From contig NZ_CP085193.1 of the NCBI RefSeq assembly GCF_024298965.1, positions 7,254,001 to 7,318,000 of the forward strand: a DNA stretch of 64,000 nucleotides, written 5' to 3'. A program made the translations under genes and the position numbers. This document shows positions 30,831-40,116 of this stretch, piece after piece. The first letter of the stretch is position 1. Each line of letters begins with the position of its first letter. The notes beneath the pieces are model-generated. The model saw only the letters and a list, made by a program, of their open reading frames with translations, was not told where the DNA came from and did no database searches. This DNA comes from Streptomyces rapamycinicus NRRL 5491 (GTDB taxonomy: Bacteria > Actinomycetota > Actinomycetes > Streptomycetales > Streptomycetaceae).

Positions 30831-31441
30831 TGTCGGGACGTTTCGAACCCCTGCCGGGCGGCGGCGCCGCCATCGCCCTGGACGAGGTGGAGGTCTCCAT
30901 CCTGCGCAGCCTGGCCATGCAGCTCGCCGAGCTGATCGGCCCGGGTGACCAGCCCGCCGGGGGCGAGGACCCCTTGGCCGCGCTCTTCGCGGACGGCCCC
31001 AGCAAGCCGCCGGAGGATCCGGCGCTCGCCCGGCTCTTCCCGGACGCCTACTCCCCGCCGGACCGGGAGCTCGGGGCGCGGGAGGGGAAGGAGGCCCGGG
31101 AGGCGTCCGCGGAGTTCCGCCGCTTCACCGAGAACGACCTGCGGGCGCGCAAGCGCGACGACGCCCTGACAGTGGTGCGCGACCTGGACGCGCTGGGCTC
31201 CGGCGCCTCGGGCGGGACCCCGGGGGTGCTTCAGCTGGCGCCGGAGAAGTCCGGGCAGTGGCTGGGCGCGCTCAACGACCTGCGGCTGGCCATCGGCACC
31301 CGGCTGGAGGTCACCGACGAGGACGACGGCGGTGAGCTGCTGGGGCTGCCGGACTCCGATCCGCGCAAGCCGATGGTGATGGCGTACTTCTGGCTCGGCG
31401 GGCTCCAGGAAACCCTGATCGAGACCCTCATGCCGGAATGA
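30830..31441 (+). CDS. DUF2017 domain protein
   Basis: A 203-residue DUF2017 protein ([28 protein letters not shown] start; internal DPALARLFPDAY; ELREFRRFTENDLRARK-like region; C-terminal MVMAYFWLGGLQETLIE). The family is conserved right after clpS across Actinobacteria (Rv1332 in M. tuberculosis) and its function is not known. The one-base overlap with clpS suggests the product is needed together with ClpS. Confidence 0.92.
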   Translation: MSGRFEPLPGGGAAIALDEVEVSILRSLAMQLAELIGPGDQPAGGEDPLAALFADGPSKPPEDPALARLFPDAYSPPDRELGAREGKEAREASAEFRRFTENDLRARKRDDALTVVRDLDALGSGASGGTPGVLQLAPEKSGQWLGALNDLRLAIGTRLEVTDEDDGGELLGLPDSDPRKPMVMAYFWLGGLQETLIETLMPE

Positions 31442-31491
31442 TTCCCTCCGGCAACTACTGAGTGTTCGTTTAGAGGATGCTCAACTCCGGA

Positions 31492-31517
31492 TAACGATCG
31501 CATCACTGCGATCGTTA
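31492..31517. promoter_or_regulatory. Perfect 11-bp inverted repeat upstream of the permease
   Basis: TAACGATCGCA-TCAC-TGCGATCGTTA, a symmetric AT-richer palindrome in otherwise GC-rich DNA, 51 bp after the DUF2017 stop and 136 bp before the permease ATG. The sequence composition suits a repressor operator better than a terminator, but either is possible. Confidence 0.5.
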
Positions 31518-31652
31518 ACTTTATTGCGCAGCATAACTTTTGTCCGCTTCTTCCTGTGGTGTGCGCCACACGCGGCGCGGTCGATCAGTGTGGCGGTCGT
31601 GATAAATCTTCACGATCGCAGCCAGCCGCCACAGGGAGAAAGGCGCAGCAAT

Positions 31653-33068
31653 ATGACCTCAGCGGCTCCTGAAGAGGGCTATGAGCGCGGCCTGGGCAGT
31701 CGCCAGGTCCAGATGATCGCTATCGGCGGCGCCATCGGCGTCGGCCTGTTCATGGGTGCCGGGGCGAACATCGCCAAGGCGGGCCCGAGCATCATCCTGA
31801 TGTACGCCCTTGCGGGCGTGATCGTCTTCTTCATCATGAGAGCGCTCGGTGAGCTGCTCCTCTACCGGCGGTCCACGGGCTCCTTCGCGGAATACATCCG
31901 GGAGTTCCTGGGCCCGTTCTTCGGCTATGTGACCGGCTGGACCTACTGGCTCCTGTGGGTGGTGACCGGCATGGCCGAGCTCACGGCCGCCGCCATCTAC
32001 ATCAACTTCTGGTTCCCCTCGATCCCGCAGTGGGTCAGCGCCCTGGTCTTCCTGGTGGTGCTCTTCGGGGTCAACCTGATCTCGGTCAAGGTCTTCGGTG
32101 AGGTCGAGTTCTGGTTCTCGATGGTCAAGGTCACCGCGATCATCGGCATGATCGTGATCGGCCTCGGTGTGCTCACCCTCGGTTTCTCCGACGCCGGTGA
32201 CACCGCCGCCGCCTCGAACCTCTGGTCCCATGGCGGGTTCTTCCCCAACGGCATCGGCGACAGCCTGATGACCCTCCAGGGCGTGATGTTCGCCTACATC
32301 GCCGTCGAGCTCGTCGGCGTCACCGCGAGCGAGTCCGAGGACCCGGAGAAGACCCTGCCCAAGGCGATCAACACGCTGCCGTGGCGCATCATCATCTTCT
32401 ACGTCGGCGCCCTGGTGGTGCTGCTCGCCGTCGTCAAGTGGACCGAGTTCTCGGCCGGTGAGAGCCCCTTCGTGCACGGCTTCTCCAAGATCGGCATCCC
32501 CCTCGCCGCCGGTATCGTCAACTTCGTCGTCCTGACCGCGGCCCTGTCCTCCTGCAACTCCGGCATGTACTCCACCGGCCGGATGCTGCGCGACCTGGCG
32601 ACCAGCGGTGAGGGGCCGAGGATCTTCGCCCGGCTCAACCTCCGCAAGTCCCCGGCCATCGGCATCACCTTCTCCGTCCTCTTCATGGCCATCGGCGTGG
32701 TCCTCAACTACGTCGTCCCCGAGAAGGCGTTCACCTACGTCACCTCGGTGTCCACGGCCTGCGGCATCTGGACCTGGCTGATGATCCTGTTCGCCCACAT
32801 CCGGTACCGCCGCGCGTTCCGCGCCGGCCGGCTGCCCGCCTCGTCCTTCCCGGCTCCCGGCGGCTCGGTCTTCAGCTGGGTGGCGGTGGTCTTCCTGCTG
32901 TTCGTGACCTGCCTGGTCGCCTACGACAAGGACGGCCGGGTCTCCCTGTACGTCGGCGCCGGGTGGGCCGTCTGCCTGGTGATCGGCTGGTACGTCCTCA
33001 AGGCCCGCGGCGGGGCTCAGCCGCTCGACCAGAGCGAGGCGGCGGAGCCGGAGTACGCGCGGAAGTAA
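31653..33068 (+). CDS. Amino acid permease (APC superfamily, AAT family)
   Basis: A 471-residue 12-helix amino acid:cation symporter. It has the N-terminal family signature GLGSRQVQMIAIGGAIGVGLF, then AGPSIILMYALAGVIVFFIMRALGE, FGEVEFWFSMVKVTAII, and ELVGVTASESEDPEKTLPKAIN. The sequence type resembles the GabP/AnsP/CycA group; the exact substrate is not fixed. The ATG at 31653 follows AGGGAGAAAGG. Monocistronic, between DUF2017 and mec, ended by a strong hairpin. Confidence 0.93.
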   Translation: MTSAAPEEGYERGLGSRQVQMIAIGGAIGVGLFMGAGANIAKAGPSIILMYALAGVIVFFIMRALGELLLYRRSTGSFAEYIREFLGPFFGYVTGWTYWLLWVVTGMAELTAAAIYINFWFPSIPQWVSALVFLVVLFGVNLISVKVFGEVEFWFSMVKVTAIIGMIVIGLGVLTLGFSDAGDTAAASNLWSHGGFFPNGIGDSLMTLQGVMFAYIAVELVGVTASESEDPEKTLPKAINTLPWRIIIFYVGALVVLLAVVKWTEFSAGESPFVHGFSKIGIPLAAGIVNFVVLTAALSSCNSGMYSTGRMLRDLATSGEGPRIFARLNLRKSPAIGITFSVLFMAIGVVLNYVVPEKAFTYVTSVSTACGIWTWLMILFAHIRYRRAFRAGRLPASSFPAPGGSVFSWVAVVFLLFVTCLVAYDKDGRVSLYVGAGWAVCLVIGWYVLKARGGAQPLDQSEAAEPEYARK

Positions 33069-33101
33069 GCCGTATCGCCTTTCGGGCGCAGCATCTCAGC
33101 A

Positions 33102-33133
33102 GGCGGGCTCCGGACCTCTGTCCGGAGCCCGCC
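33102..33133 (+). terminator. Permease terminator
   Basis: A perfect 14-bp stem GGCGGGCTCCGGAC / GTCCGGAGCCCGCC with a CTCT loop, 33 bp after the permease stop. Confidence 0.85.
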
Positions 33134-33233
33134 CGCCCGTCTCCCGCCACCACCCTCAACGGAGGCTCCCCCAGACTCCGTCCGGGAGGTGCCCCCTGCG
33201 CGCCGCCCCCTTTTTCTTTCCTATTGTGTTGCC

Positions 33234-33659
33234 ATGCTGACCATCACCCAGGCGCTCCACGATCAGATCGTCGCGCACGCCCGCGCCGACCACCCCGACG
33301 AGGCATGCGGCGTGATCGCGGGCCCAGCGGGAAGCGGCCGCCCCGAGCGGTTCATCCCGATGCTGAACGCGGCCCGTTCCCCCACCTTCTACGAGTTCGA
33401 CTCGGGTGACCTGCTCAAGCTCTACCGCGAGATGGACGACCGGGACGAGGAGCCGGTGGTCGTCTACCACTCGCACACCGCCACCGAGGCGTACCCCTCC
33501 CGCACCGACATCTCCTACGCCAACGAGCCCGGTGCCCACTACGTCCTGGTCTCCACGGCCGACTGCGGCAATGACGAGGGACCCTTCCAGTTCCGGTCCT
33601 TCCGGATCGTGGACGGCGAGGTCACCGAGGAAGAGGTGGAGATCGTCCCGGGTGGCTGA
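33234..33659 (+). CDS. mec: JAMM metalloprotease (Mec) of the CysO cysteine pathway
   Basis: A 141-residue Mov34/JAMM (M67) peptidase. Its zinc site reads Glu23 (DEACGVIAG) and H79-S-H81 with Asp92 in YHSHTATEAYPSRTDI. In M. tuberculosis the homologue Mec+ releases cysteine from the CysO-cysteine adduct, the last step of the CysM/CysO pathway. The order mec, cysO, cysM is conserved here, with a leader peptide between mec and cysO. Start at 33234 (MLTITQAL) chosen by homology. Confidence 0.93.
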   Translation: MLTITQALHDQIVAHARADHPDEACGVIAGPAGSGRPERFIPMLNAARSPTFYEFDSGDLLKLYREMDDRDEEPVVVYHSHTATEAYPSRTDISYANEPGAHYVLVSTADCGNDEGPFQFRSFRIVDGEVTEEEVEIVPGG

Positions 33660-33674
33660 ATCGCCGCCCTGTCT

Positions 33675-33706
33675 CGTATCGCGGTCACTACCCGTCCGTA
33701 TCGCGG
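33675..33706. promoter_or_regulatory. Direct repeat upstream of the cysO leader
   Basis: CGTATCGCGG occurs at 33675-33684 and again at 33697-33706, exactly 22 bp (two helical turns) apart, followed by a TACGAT -10-like element at 33740-33745. This spacing is what an activator or repressor dimer would use at the leader-cysO-cysM promoter. Confidence 0.45.
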
Positions 33707-33750
33707 GAAGACCTACCCGAGTCCGGTTCGGGAATCGATACGATGAGTCC

Positions 33751-33867
33751 ATGGTTTTCGATGACGTGAGCGAGAAGACGCCGGGCATGCTGCTCGTGGC
33801 GCGGCTCCACGTCGACCTGTGCCGGCTCGCCAGCGCGATGTGTCCGCGCCGCGCCGTGGCCGCCTGA
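33751..33867 (+). CDS. Cys-containing leader peptide upstream of cysO-cysM
   Basis: A short ORF of 38 codons from the ATG at 33751 (or 26 codons from the ATG at 33787) ends RLHVDLCRLASAMCPRRAVAA. The LHVDLCR block is the hallmark of small streptomycete proteins annotated as putative leader peptides before sulfur-assimilation genes. Two Cys codons lie in the conserved part. It sits 92 bp before cysO. Translation of these Cys codons could report cysteine supply, but no clear terminator/antiterminator pair is visible in the 92-bp gap, so the mechanism is open. Confidence 0.75.
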   Translation: MVFDDVSEKTPGMLLVARLHVDLCRLASAMCPRRAVAA

Positions 33868-33959
33868 ACGCGCGCCCGAGACGCCCGACGCCCTTCGACG
33901 ACGCCTTCCCGGCCGCTCCCGGTCCGGGATCCACCCCGCCCTCCGACAGGAGCCCAGAC

Positions 33960-35242
<1,283 letters not shown>

Positions 35243-35440
35243 GGGGACCCCAGGGGCCGAATCGGCCTGCGGGGGGCATGGCCGGGCGGCACCCGGCTCC
35301 GTCCTGGTGATTCCGCCCACAACGCGGCCCCGTGGAGGAGCTGCCTGGGCTTTTGCGCCTTACGCTCGTGGGCACCGCATGACCCCCCGCACCCGCCCAT
35401 GGCCCTCGGCATGGGGACCCCTCAAGGAGGTTCCTGCTTC

Positions 35441-36193
35441 ATGAAGCTCACCGTCGTCGGATGCTCAGGGTCGTTCCCGTCCGCGGAATCGGCCTGCTCG
35501 AGCTACCTCATCGAGGCCGACGGCTTCCGGCTGCTCCTCGACATGGGCAATGGCGCCCTTGGCGAGCTGCAGCGCCACTGCGGTCTCTACGACCTCGACG
35601 CTGTGCTGCTGTCCCATCTCCACCCCGATCACTTCATCGACATGTGCGGATACTTCGTCGCGCGCTACTACCGGCACGACGGTGGCCGCGCCGAGGCGAT
35701 CCCCGTCTACGGCCCCGAGGACACCGAGCGGCGGCTGGTCCAGGCGTATGACGACGTGCCCGACGAGAAGTCGATGCGCGAGGTCTTCGACTTCCGCACG
35801 CTCACGCCCGGCAGCTTCGAGATCGGCCCCTTCACCATCCGCGCCGAGCGCGTCTGCCATCCGGTGGAGGCGTACGGCTTCCGGATCGGGTACGGCGGCC
35901 GCTCGCTGGTCTACTCGGGCGACACGGGCCCCTGTGAGGCCCTGGTGGACCTGGCCCGGGGCGGCGACCTCTTCCTGTGCGAGGCGGCCTTCACGCACGG
36001 CAAGGAGGACATCCCGGGGCTGCATCTCAACGGCCGCGAGGCGGGCGAGCACGCGCTGCGGGCGGGGGTCGGGGCCCTGGTGCTCACCCATGTGCCGCCG
36101 TGGACGGACCCCCAGATCAACCAGCGCGACGCCCAGGCGGTCTTCGGCGGTCCGGTGGAGCTGGCGAAGGCGGGCGCGGTCTACGAGGTGTAG
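35441..36193 (+). CDS. MBL-fold metallohydrolase (Rv1339-like cyclic nucleotide phosphodiesterase family)
   Basis: A 250-residue metallo-beta-lactamase-fold protein with the metal motif HLHPDH (SHLHPDHFID, residues 59-64) and further ligands in YSGDTGPCEALVDLA and LTHVPPWTD. The position in the mec-cysO-cysM ... rph-rdgB block equals that of Rv1339, an atypical class II cAMP phosphodiesterase, so a nucleotide second-messenger role is a fair inference. The ATG at 35441 follows AAGGAGG. Ended by a 19-bp hairpin shared with nagE2. Confidence 0.88.
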   Translation: MKLTVVGCSGSFPSAESACSSYLIEADGFRLLLDMGNGALGELQRHCGLYDLDAVLLSHLHPDHFIDMCGYFVARYYRHDGGRAEAIPVYGPEDTERRLVQAYDDVPDEKSMREVFDFRTLTPGSFEIGPFTIRAERVCHPVEAYGFRIGYGGRSLVYSGDTGPCEALVDLARGGDLFLCEAAFTHGKEDIPGLHLNGREAGEHALRAGVGALVLTHVPPWTDPQINQRDAQAVFGGPVELAKAGAVYEV

Positions 36194-36210
36194 GTGGGCG
36201 GTCCCCGTAC

Positions 36211-36253
36211 GCGCGAGGGCCCCGGAACCGGTTCGGTTCCGGGGCCCTCGCGC
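36211..36253. terminator. Bidirectional 19-bp terminator between the MBL gene and nagE2
   Basis: Perfect inverted arms GCGCGAGGGCCCCGGAACC (36211-36229) and their complement (36235-36253) around a GGTTC loop, lying between two convergent genes. Confidence 0.9.
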
Positions 36254-36271
36254 ATGGTGCGGGCCGGTGGC

Positions 36272-37522
36272 CTACGCCTTGGTGAGGTCCTCGACCTCTT
36301 CCTCGGGTTCACGGCCCGGGGTGGGCAGGTCGAACTTGGTGATCGCGAAGCGGAAGACCACGTAGTAGACCACCGCGAAGACGAGCCCCACCGGGATGAT
36401 CAGCAGTGGTTTGGTGGCATGGCTCCAGTTCAGCGCGTAGTCGATGAACCCCGCGGAGAAGTTGAAGCCCGCATGCACGCCCAGGGCCCAGGTGATCGCC
36501 ATCGAGAGGGCGGTCAGCACCGCGTGGATCACATAGAGCAGCGGCGCGATGAACATGAACGAGAACTCGATCGGCTCGGTCACGCCCGTCACGAACGAGG
36601 TCAGCGCCAGCGAGACCATCATGCCGAGCACGGCCTTGCGGCGCTCGGGGCGGGCGGTGTGCGCCATGGCCAGGGCGGCGGCCGGAAGGCCGAACATCAT
36701 GATCGGGAAGAAGCCGGACATGAACATGCCCGCGCTCGGGTCACCGGCCAGGAACCGGCTGAGGTCGCCGTGCACCGTCTCACCGGCCGCGTTGGTGAAG
36801 TCGCCGAGCTGGAACCAGGCCACGGTGTTCACGAACTGGTGCATGCCGATCGGGATCAGGGCGCGGTTGACGGCGCCGAAGAGGGCCGATCCCGCCGAGC
36901 CGAGCCCGGTCATCCACTCGCCGAAGTTGCTGATGCCGTCGCCGATGGGCTCCCAGACCAGGCCGAAGAAGACGCCCACCGCGATACCGGTGAAGGCCAT
37001 GATGATCGGCACCAGCCGGCGGCCGTTGAAGAAGCCGAGCCAGTCCACCAGCCGGGTGCGGTGGAACCGCTGCCACAGCACCGCGGTGAGCAGCCCCATG
37101 ATGATGCCGCCGAGCACCCCGGGGTCGTTGAACTTGGCCGGTATGTCCTCGCCCTTCTGGATCACCGCGTCGGCGACCGGGAACGCCTCCAGCACCTTGC
37201 TGTAGACCAGGAACCCGACCACGGCGGCCAGCGCGGTCGAACCGTCCGACTTCTTGGCGAACCCGATGGCCACGCCGACGCAGAACAGCAGCGGAAGGGC
37301 GCCGGTGAGCGCGCCACCGGCATTGCTGAACACGGCGGCGACCTTGTCCCAGCCCAGTCCGTCCGCGCCGAACACATCGGGCTGTCCGAGCCGGACCATG
37401 ATGCCGGCGGCGGGCAGGACCGCGATCGGCAGCTGAAGGCTGCGGCCGACCTTCTGCAGCCCTTGGAACAGACCGGCACCCCGCTTCTGGGCGGGCGCCG
37501 CCTGGGCGGTGGCCGTACTCAT
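36272..37522 (-). CDS. nagE2: N-acetylglucosamine PTS permease, EIIC component
   Basis: A 416-residue EIIC of the glucose/GlcNAc PTS family, ten or so transmembrane segments. Motifs LQLPIAVLPAAGIMVRLGQ, PIGMHQFVNTVAWFQLG and the substrate-binding GVTEPIEFSFMFIAPLLYVIHAVLT are present. It takes up N-acetylglucosamine with phosphorylation. The EIIB partner is encoded divergently (37721). Two back-to-back DasR boxes lie just upstream, as for nagE2 of S. coelicolor, so the gene should be repressed by DasR and induced by glucosamine-6-phosphate. Confidence 0.94.
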   Translation of the reverse strand: MSTATAQAAPAQKRGAGLFQGLQKVGRSLQLPIAVLPAAGIMVRLGQPDVFGADGLGWDKVAAVFSNAGGALTGALPLLFCVGVAIGFAKKSDGSTALAAVVGFLVYSKVLEAFPVADAVIQKGEDIPAKFNDPGVLGGIIMGLLTAVLWQRFHRTRLVDWLGFFNGRRLVPIIMAFTGIAVGVFFGLVWEPIGDGISNFGEWMTGLGSAGSALFGAVNRALIPIGMHQFVNTVAWFQLGDFTNAAGETVHGDLSRFLAGDPSAGMFMSGFFPIMMFGLPAAALAMAHTARPERRKAVLGMMVSLALTSFVTGVTEPIEFSFMFIAPLLYVIHAVLTALSMAITWALGVHAGFNFSAGFIDYALNWSHATKPLLIIPVGLVFAVVYYVVFRFAITKFDLPTPGREPEEEVEDLTKA

Positions 37523-37571
37523 CGGATTCCTCCTGGTGAGGCGGGCTCTCGGGGGAAGGGGCGGCCCGCTT

Positions 37572-37603
37572 TATGGTCTAAACCACATGTGGTGTAGACC
37601 TGT
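37572..37603. promoter_or_regulatory. Two adjacent DasR boxes (dre) in the nagE2 promoter
   Basis: TATGGTCTAAACCACA (37572-37587) and TGTGGTGTAGACCTGT (37588-37603) each match the dre consensus ACTGGTCTAGACCAGT at most positions. They abut directly, 50 bp upstream of the nagE2 start. Confidence 0.88.
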
Positions 37604-37671
37604 TGTAGCACGGAGGGATCCGATGAAGGAATCTATCGTTCCAAGTGACGTGTAACGTCTTCGCCCGGCAT

Positions 37672-37687
37672 AATGGTGTAGACCACT
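37672..37687. promoter_or_regulatory. DasR box (dre) in the nagF promoter
   Basis: AATGGTGTAGACCACT, a near-consensus dre, 33 bp upstream of the nagF ATG. Confidence 0.9.
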
Positions 37688-37720
37688 TGCCGCACGGCGA
37701 ACGGACGACAGGGAGCGAAC

Positions 37721-37954
37721 ATGGCCAGCAAGGCTGAGAAGATCGTCGAGGGGCTCGGCGGAATCGACAACATCGTCGAGGTCGAGGGCTGCATCACCCG
37801 CCTCCGCACCGAGGTCAAGGACGTCTCCCTGGTCGACGAGGCCCTGCTGAAGGCCGCGGGCGCCCATGGCGTGGTCAAGATGGGCACCGCGATCCAGGTG
37901 GTCATCGGCACCGACGCGGACCCCGTCGCCGCCGAGATCGAAGACTTGATGTGA
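37721..37954 (+). CDS. nagF: N-acetylglucosamine PTS EIIB component
   Basis: A 77-residue EIIB domain protein. The phosphorylated cysteine is Cys24 in VEGCITRLR, followed by the typical DEALLKAAGAHGVVKMGTAIQVVIG. It passes phosphate from EIIA-Crr to GlcNAc taken up by the EIIC protein encoded divergently. A dre box lies 33 bp upstream, and the leader AGGGAGCGAAC provides a good ribosome binding site. Full EIIB length. Confidence 0.95.
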   Translation: MASKAEKIVEGLGGIDNIVEVEGCITRLRTEVKDVSLVDEALLKAAGAHGVVKMGTAIQVVIGTDADPVAAEIEDLM

Positions 37955-38040
37955 CCCGCTGAGCCCATCGCCGCCCCCCGGAACACGGCCCCGCCGCGGA
38001 CGCGGACCGGGGGCCCGTGCGATGCCGATAGGCTCATCCC

Positions 38041-38772
<732 letters not shown>

Positions 38773-38852
38773 CGGCGGCATCGGGCAACCACCGCGCGGC
38801 GCCTGGCGTTTAGTCAGGTATCAGCACCTTTTCCCGGGGAAGGACCCACTCC

Positions 38853-39248
38853 ATGGCGCCGCGCCACCGTCACCGCCGTACCACCGCCATCACCGCCCTC
38901 GCCGCCGTCGCGCTCGCCGTGCCGGTCACCGTGGGCTGCGGCGCGGTGGAGAAGGCCCTGGACTGCGCCCAGCTCGCGGTCGAGATATCCAACGACGTGG
39001 ACAACCTCCAGGACGCCCTGGCCGGCGCCGCCGTCGACCCGCAGCAGGCCGACAAGATCCTGGACTCGCTCGACAAGGACATCGACAAGGTGGGCGACCG
39101 CACCGACAACGCGGACGTCGGCAAGGCCATCGACGACCTCCAGAAGGCCGTGGACAACGTCCAGAAGTCCGTCGACAGCGGCAAGGACCCCGATCTGACC
39201 CCGGTCAAGGACGCGGCGGGCGAGCTGACCAACGTCTGCTCGCCCTGA
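38853..39248 (+). CDS. Small secreted lipoprotein
   Basis: A 131-residue protein with a lipoprotein signal peptide (basic start MAPRHRHRRTTAITALAAVAL and lipobox VTVGC, lipidated Cys29). The mature helical domain is rich in Asp/Lys/Val (DNLQDALAGAAVDPQQADKI, DDLQKAVDNVQKSVDSG) and ends with a second Cys pair (DCAQL, NVCSP) that could form a disulfide. Amphipathic heptad-like repeats suggest a coiled-coil. No known function; it is inserted between rph and rdgB and conserved in streptomycetes as far as I recall. Confidence 0.8.
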   Translation: MAPRHRHRRTTAITALAAVALAVPVTVGCGAVEKALDCAQLAVEISNDVDNLQDALAGAAVDPQQADKILDSLDKDIDKVGDRTDNADVGKAIDDLQKAVDNVQKSVDSGKDPDLTPVKDAAGELTNVCSP

Positions 39249-39295
39249 CCGCCCCCCGATCGGCACGGATCACCCACCCTCGATAATCGAGAGCT

Positions 39296-39931
39296 ATGCA
39301 GCAACACACTGAGGGACACCCTCCGCACCCCCGCCGTCTCATCCTCGCCACCCGCAACGCCTACAAGATCACCGAGCTGCGCTCGATCCTGGGCGAGACC
39401 GGCCTCGACGTCGAACTCGTCGGCGCCGACGCCTATCCGGAGGTCCCGGACGTCAAGGAGACCGGCGTGACCTTCGCGGAGAACGCCCTCCTCAAGGCCC
39501 ACGCCCTGGCCCGGGCCACCGGCCACCCCGCCATCGCCGACGACTCCGGGCTGTGCGTGGACGTCCTCGGCGGCGCCCCCGGCATCTTCTCGGCCCGCTG
39601 GTCGGGCCGGCACGGCGACGACCGCGCCAACCTCGATCTGCTGCTGGCCCAGCTCGCCGACGTCCCCGACGAACACCGCGGCGCCCACTTCGCCTGCGTC
39701 GCCGCCCTCGCCCTCCCCGACGGCACCGAGCGCGCCGTCTCCGGCCGGCTCACGGGCACCCTCCGCCACGAGCCCGTGGGCGGCGGGGGGTTCGGCTACG
39801 ACCCGATCCTCCAGCCCCACGGCGAGACCCGCACCTGCGCCGAACTGGCCCCCGACGAGAAGAACGCCATCAGCCACCGCGGCAAGGCGTTCCGTGCCAT
39901 CGCCCCGGTCGTCCGCGAACTCCTGGGGTGA
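39296..39931 (+). CDS. rdgB: Non-canonical purine NTP pyrophosphatase (RdgB/HAM1)
   Basis: A 211-residue ITPase/XTPase that hydrolyses (d)ITP and XTP to their monophosphates, keeping deaminated purines out of nucleic acids. Motifs: LILATRNAYKITELRSIL, TFAENALLKAHAL, ADDSGLCVDVLGGAPGIFSARW, GGGFGYDPIL and the terminal SHRGKAF. Full length; it follows rph as in most actinobacteria. A perfect terminator lies 6 bp after its stop. Confidence 0.97.
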   Translation: MQQHTEGHPPHPRRLILATRNAYKITELRSILGETGLDVELVGADAYPEVPDVKETGVTFAENALLKAHALARATGHPAIADDSGLCVDVLGGAPGIFSARWSGRHGDDRANLDLLLAQLADVPDEHRGAHFACVAALALPDGTERAVSGRLTGTLRHEPVGGGGFGYDPILQPHGETRTCAELAPDEKNAISHRGKAFRAIAPVVRELLG

Positions 39932-39937
39932 CAAGCG

Positions 39938-39972
39938 GAGGGGCGCCTCCCTGTGTTTAGGAGGCGCCCCTC
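39938..39972. terminator. Bidirectional terminator between rdgB and tRNA-Leu
   Basis: Perfect 13-bp arms GAGGGGCGCCTCC / GGAGGCGCCCCTC around a 9-nt loop, directly between the rdgB stop and the 3' end of the minus-strand tRNA-Leu. Confidence 0.9.
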
Positions 39973-39978
39973 GCGATG

Positions 39979-40062
39979 TGCGGCCGGTGGGACTCGAACC
40001 CACACGGGATTTCTCCCACGGCGACCTAAACGCCGCGCGGCTGCCAATTTCGCCACGGCCGC
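39979..40062 (-). tRNA. tRNA-Leu (anticodon TAG)
   Basis: 84-nt class II tRNA on the minus strand. The acceptor GCGGCCG pairs with CGGCCGC, discriminator A73. The anticodon stem CGGCG/CGCCG encloses loop TTTAGGT with anticodon TAG (reads CTA, a rare codon in this genome). A long variable arm is present (GTGGGAGAAATCCCGTG region), and the T-loop is TTCGAGT. CCA is not encoded. Confidence 0.95.
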
Positions 40063-40116
40063 AGTCGCAGGACCATGCTACCGGGATGGCCTCTATGAGG
40101 ATATTGCAGTACGCGG

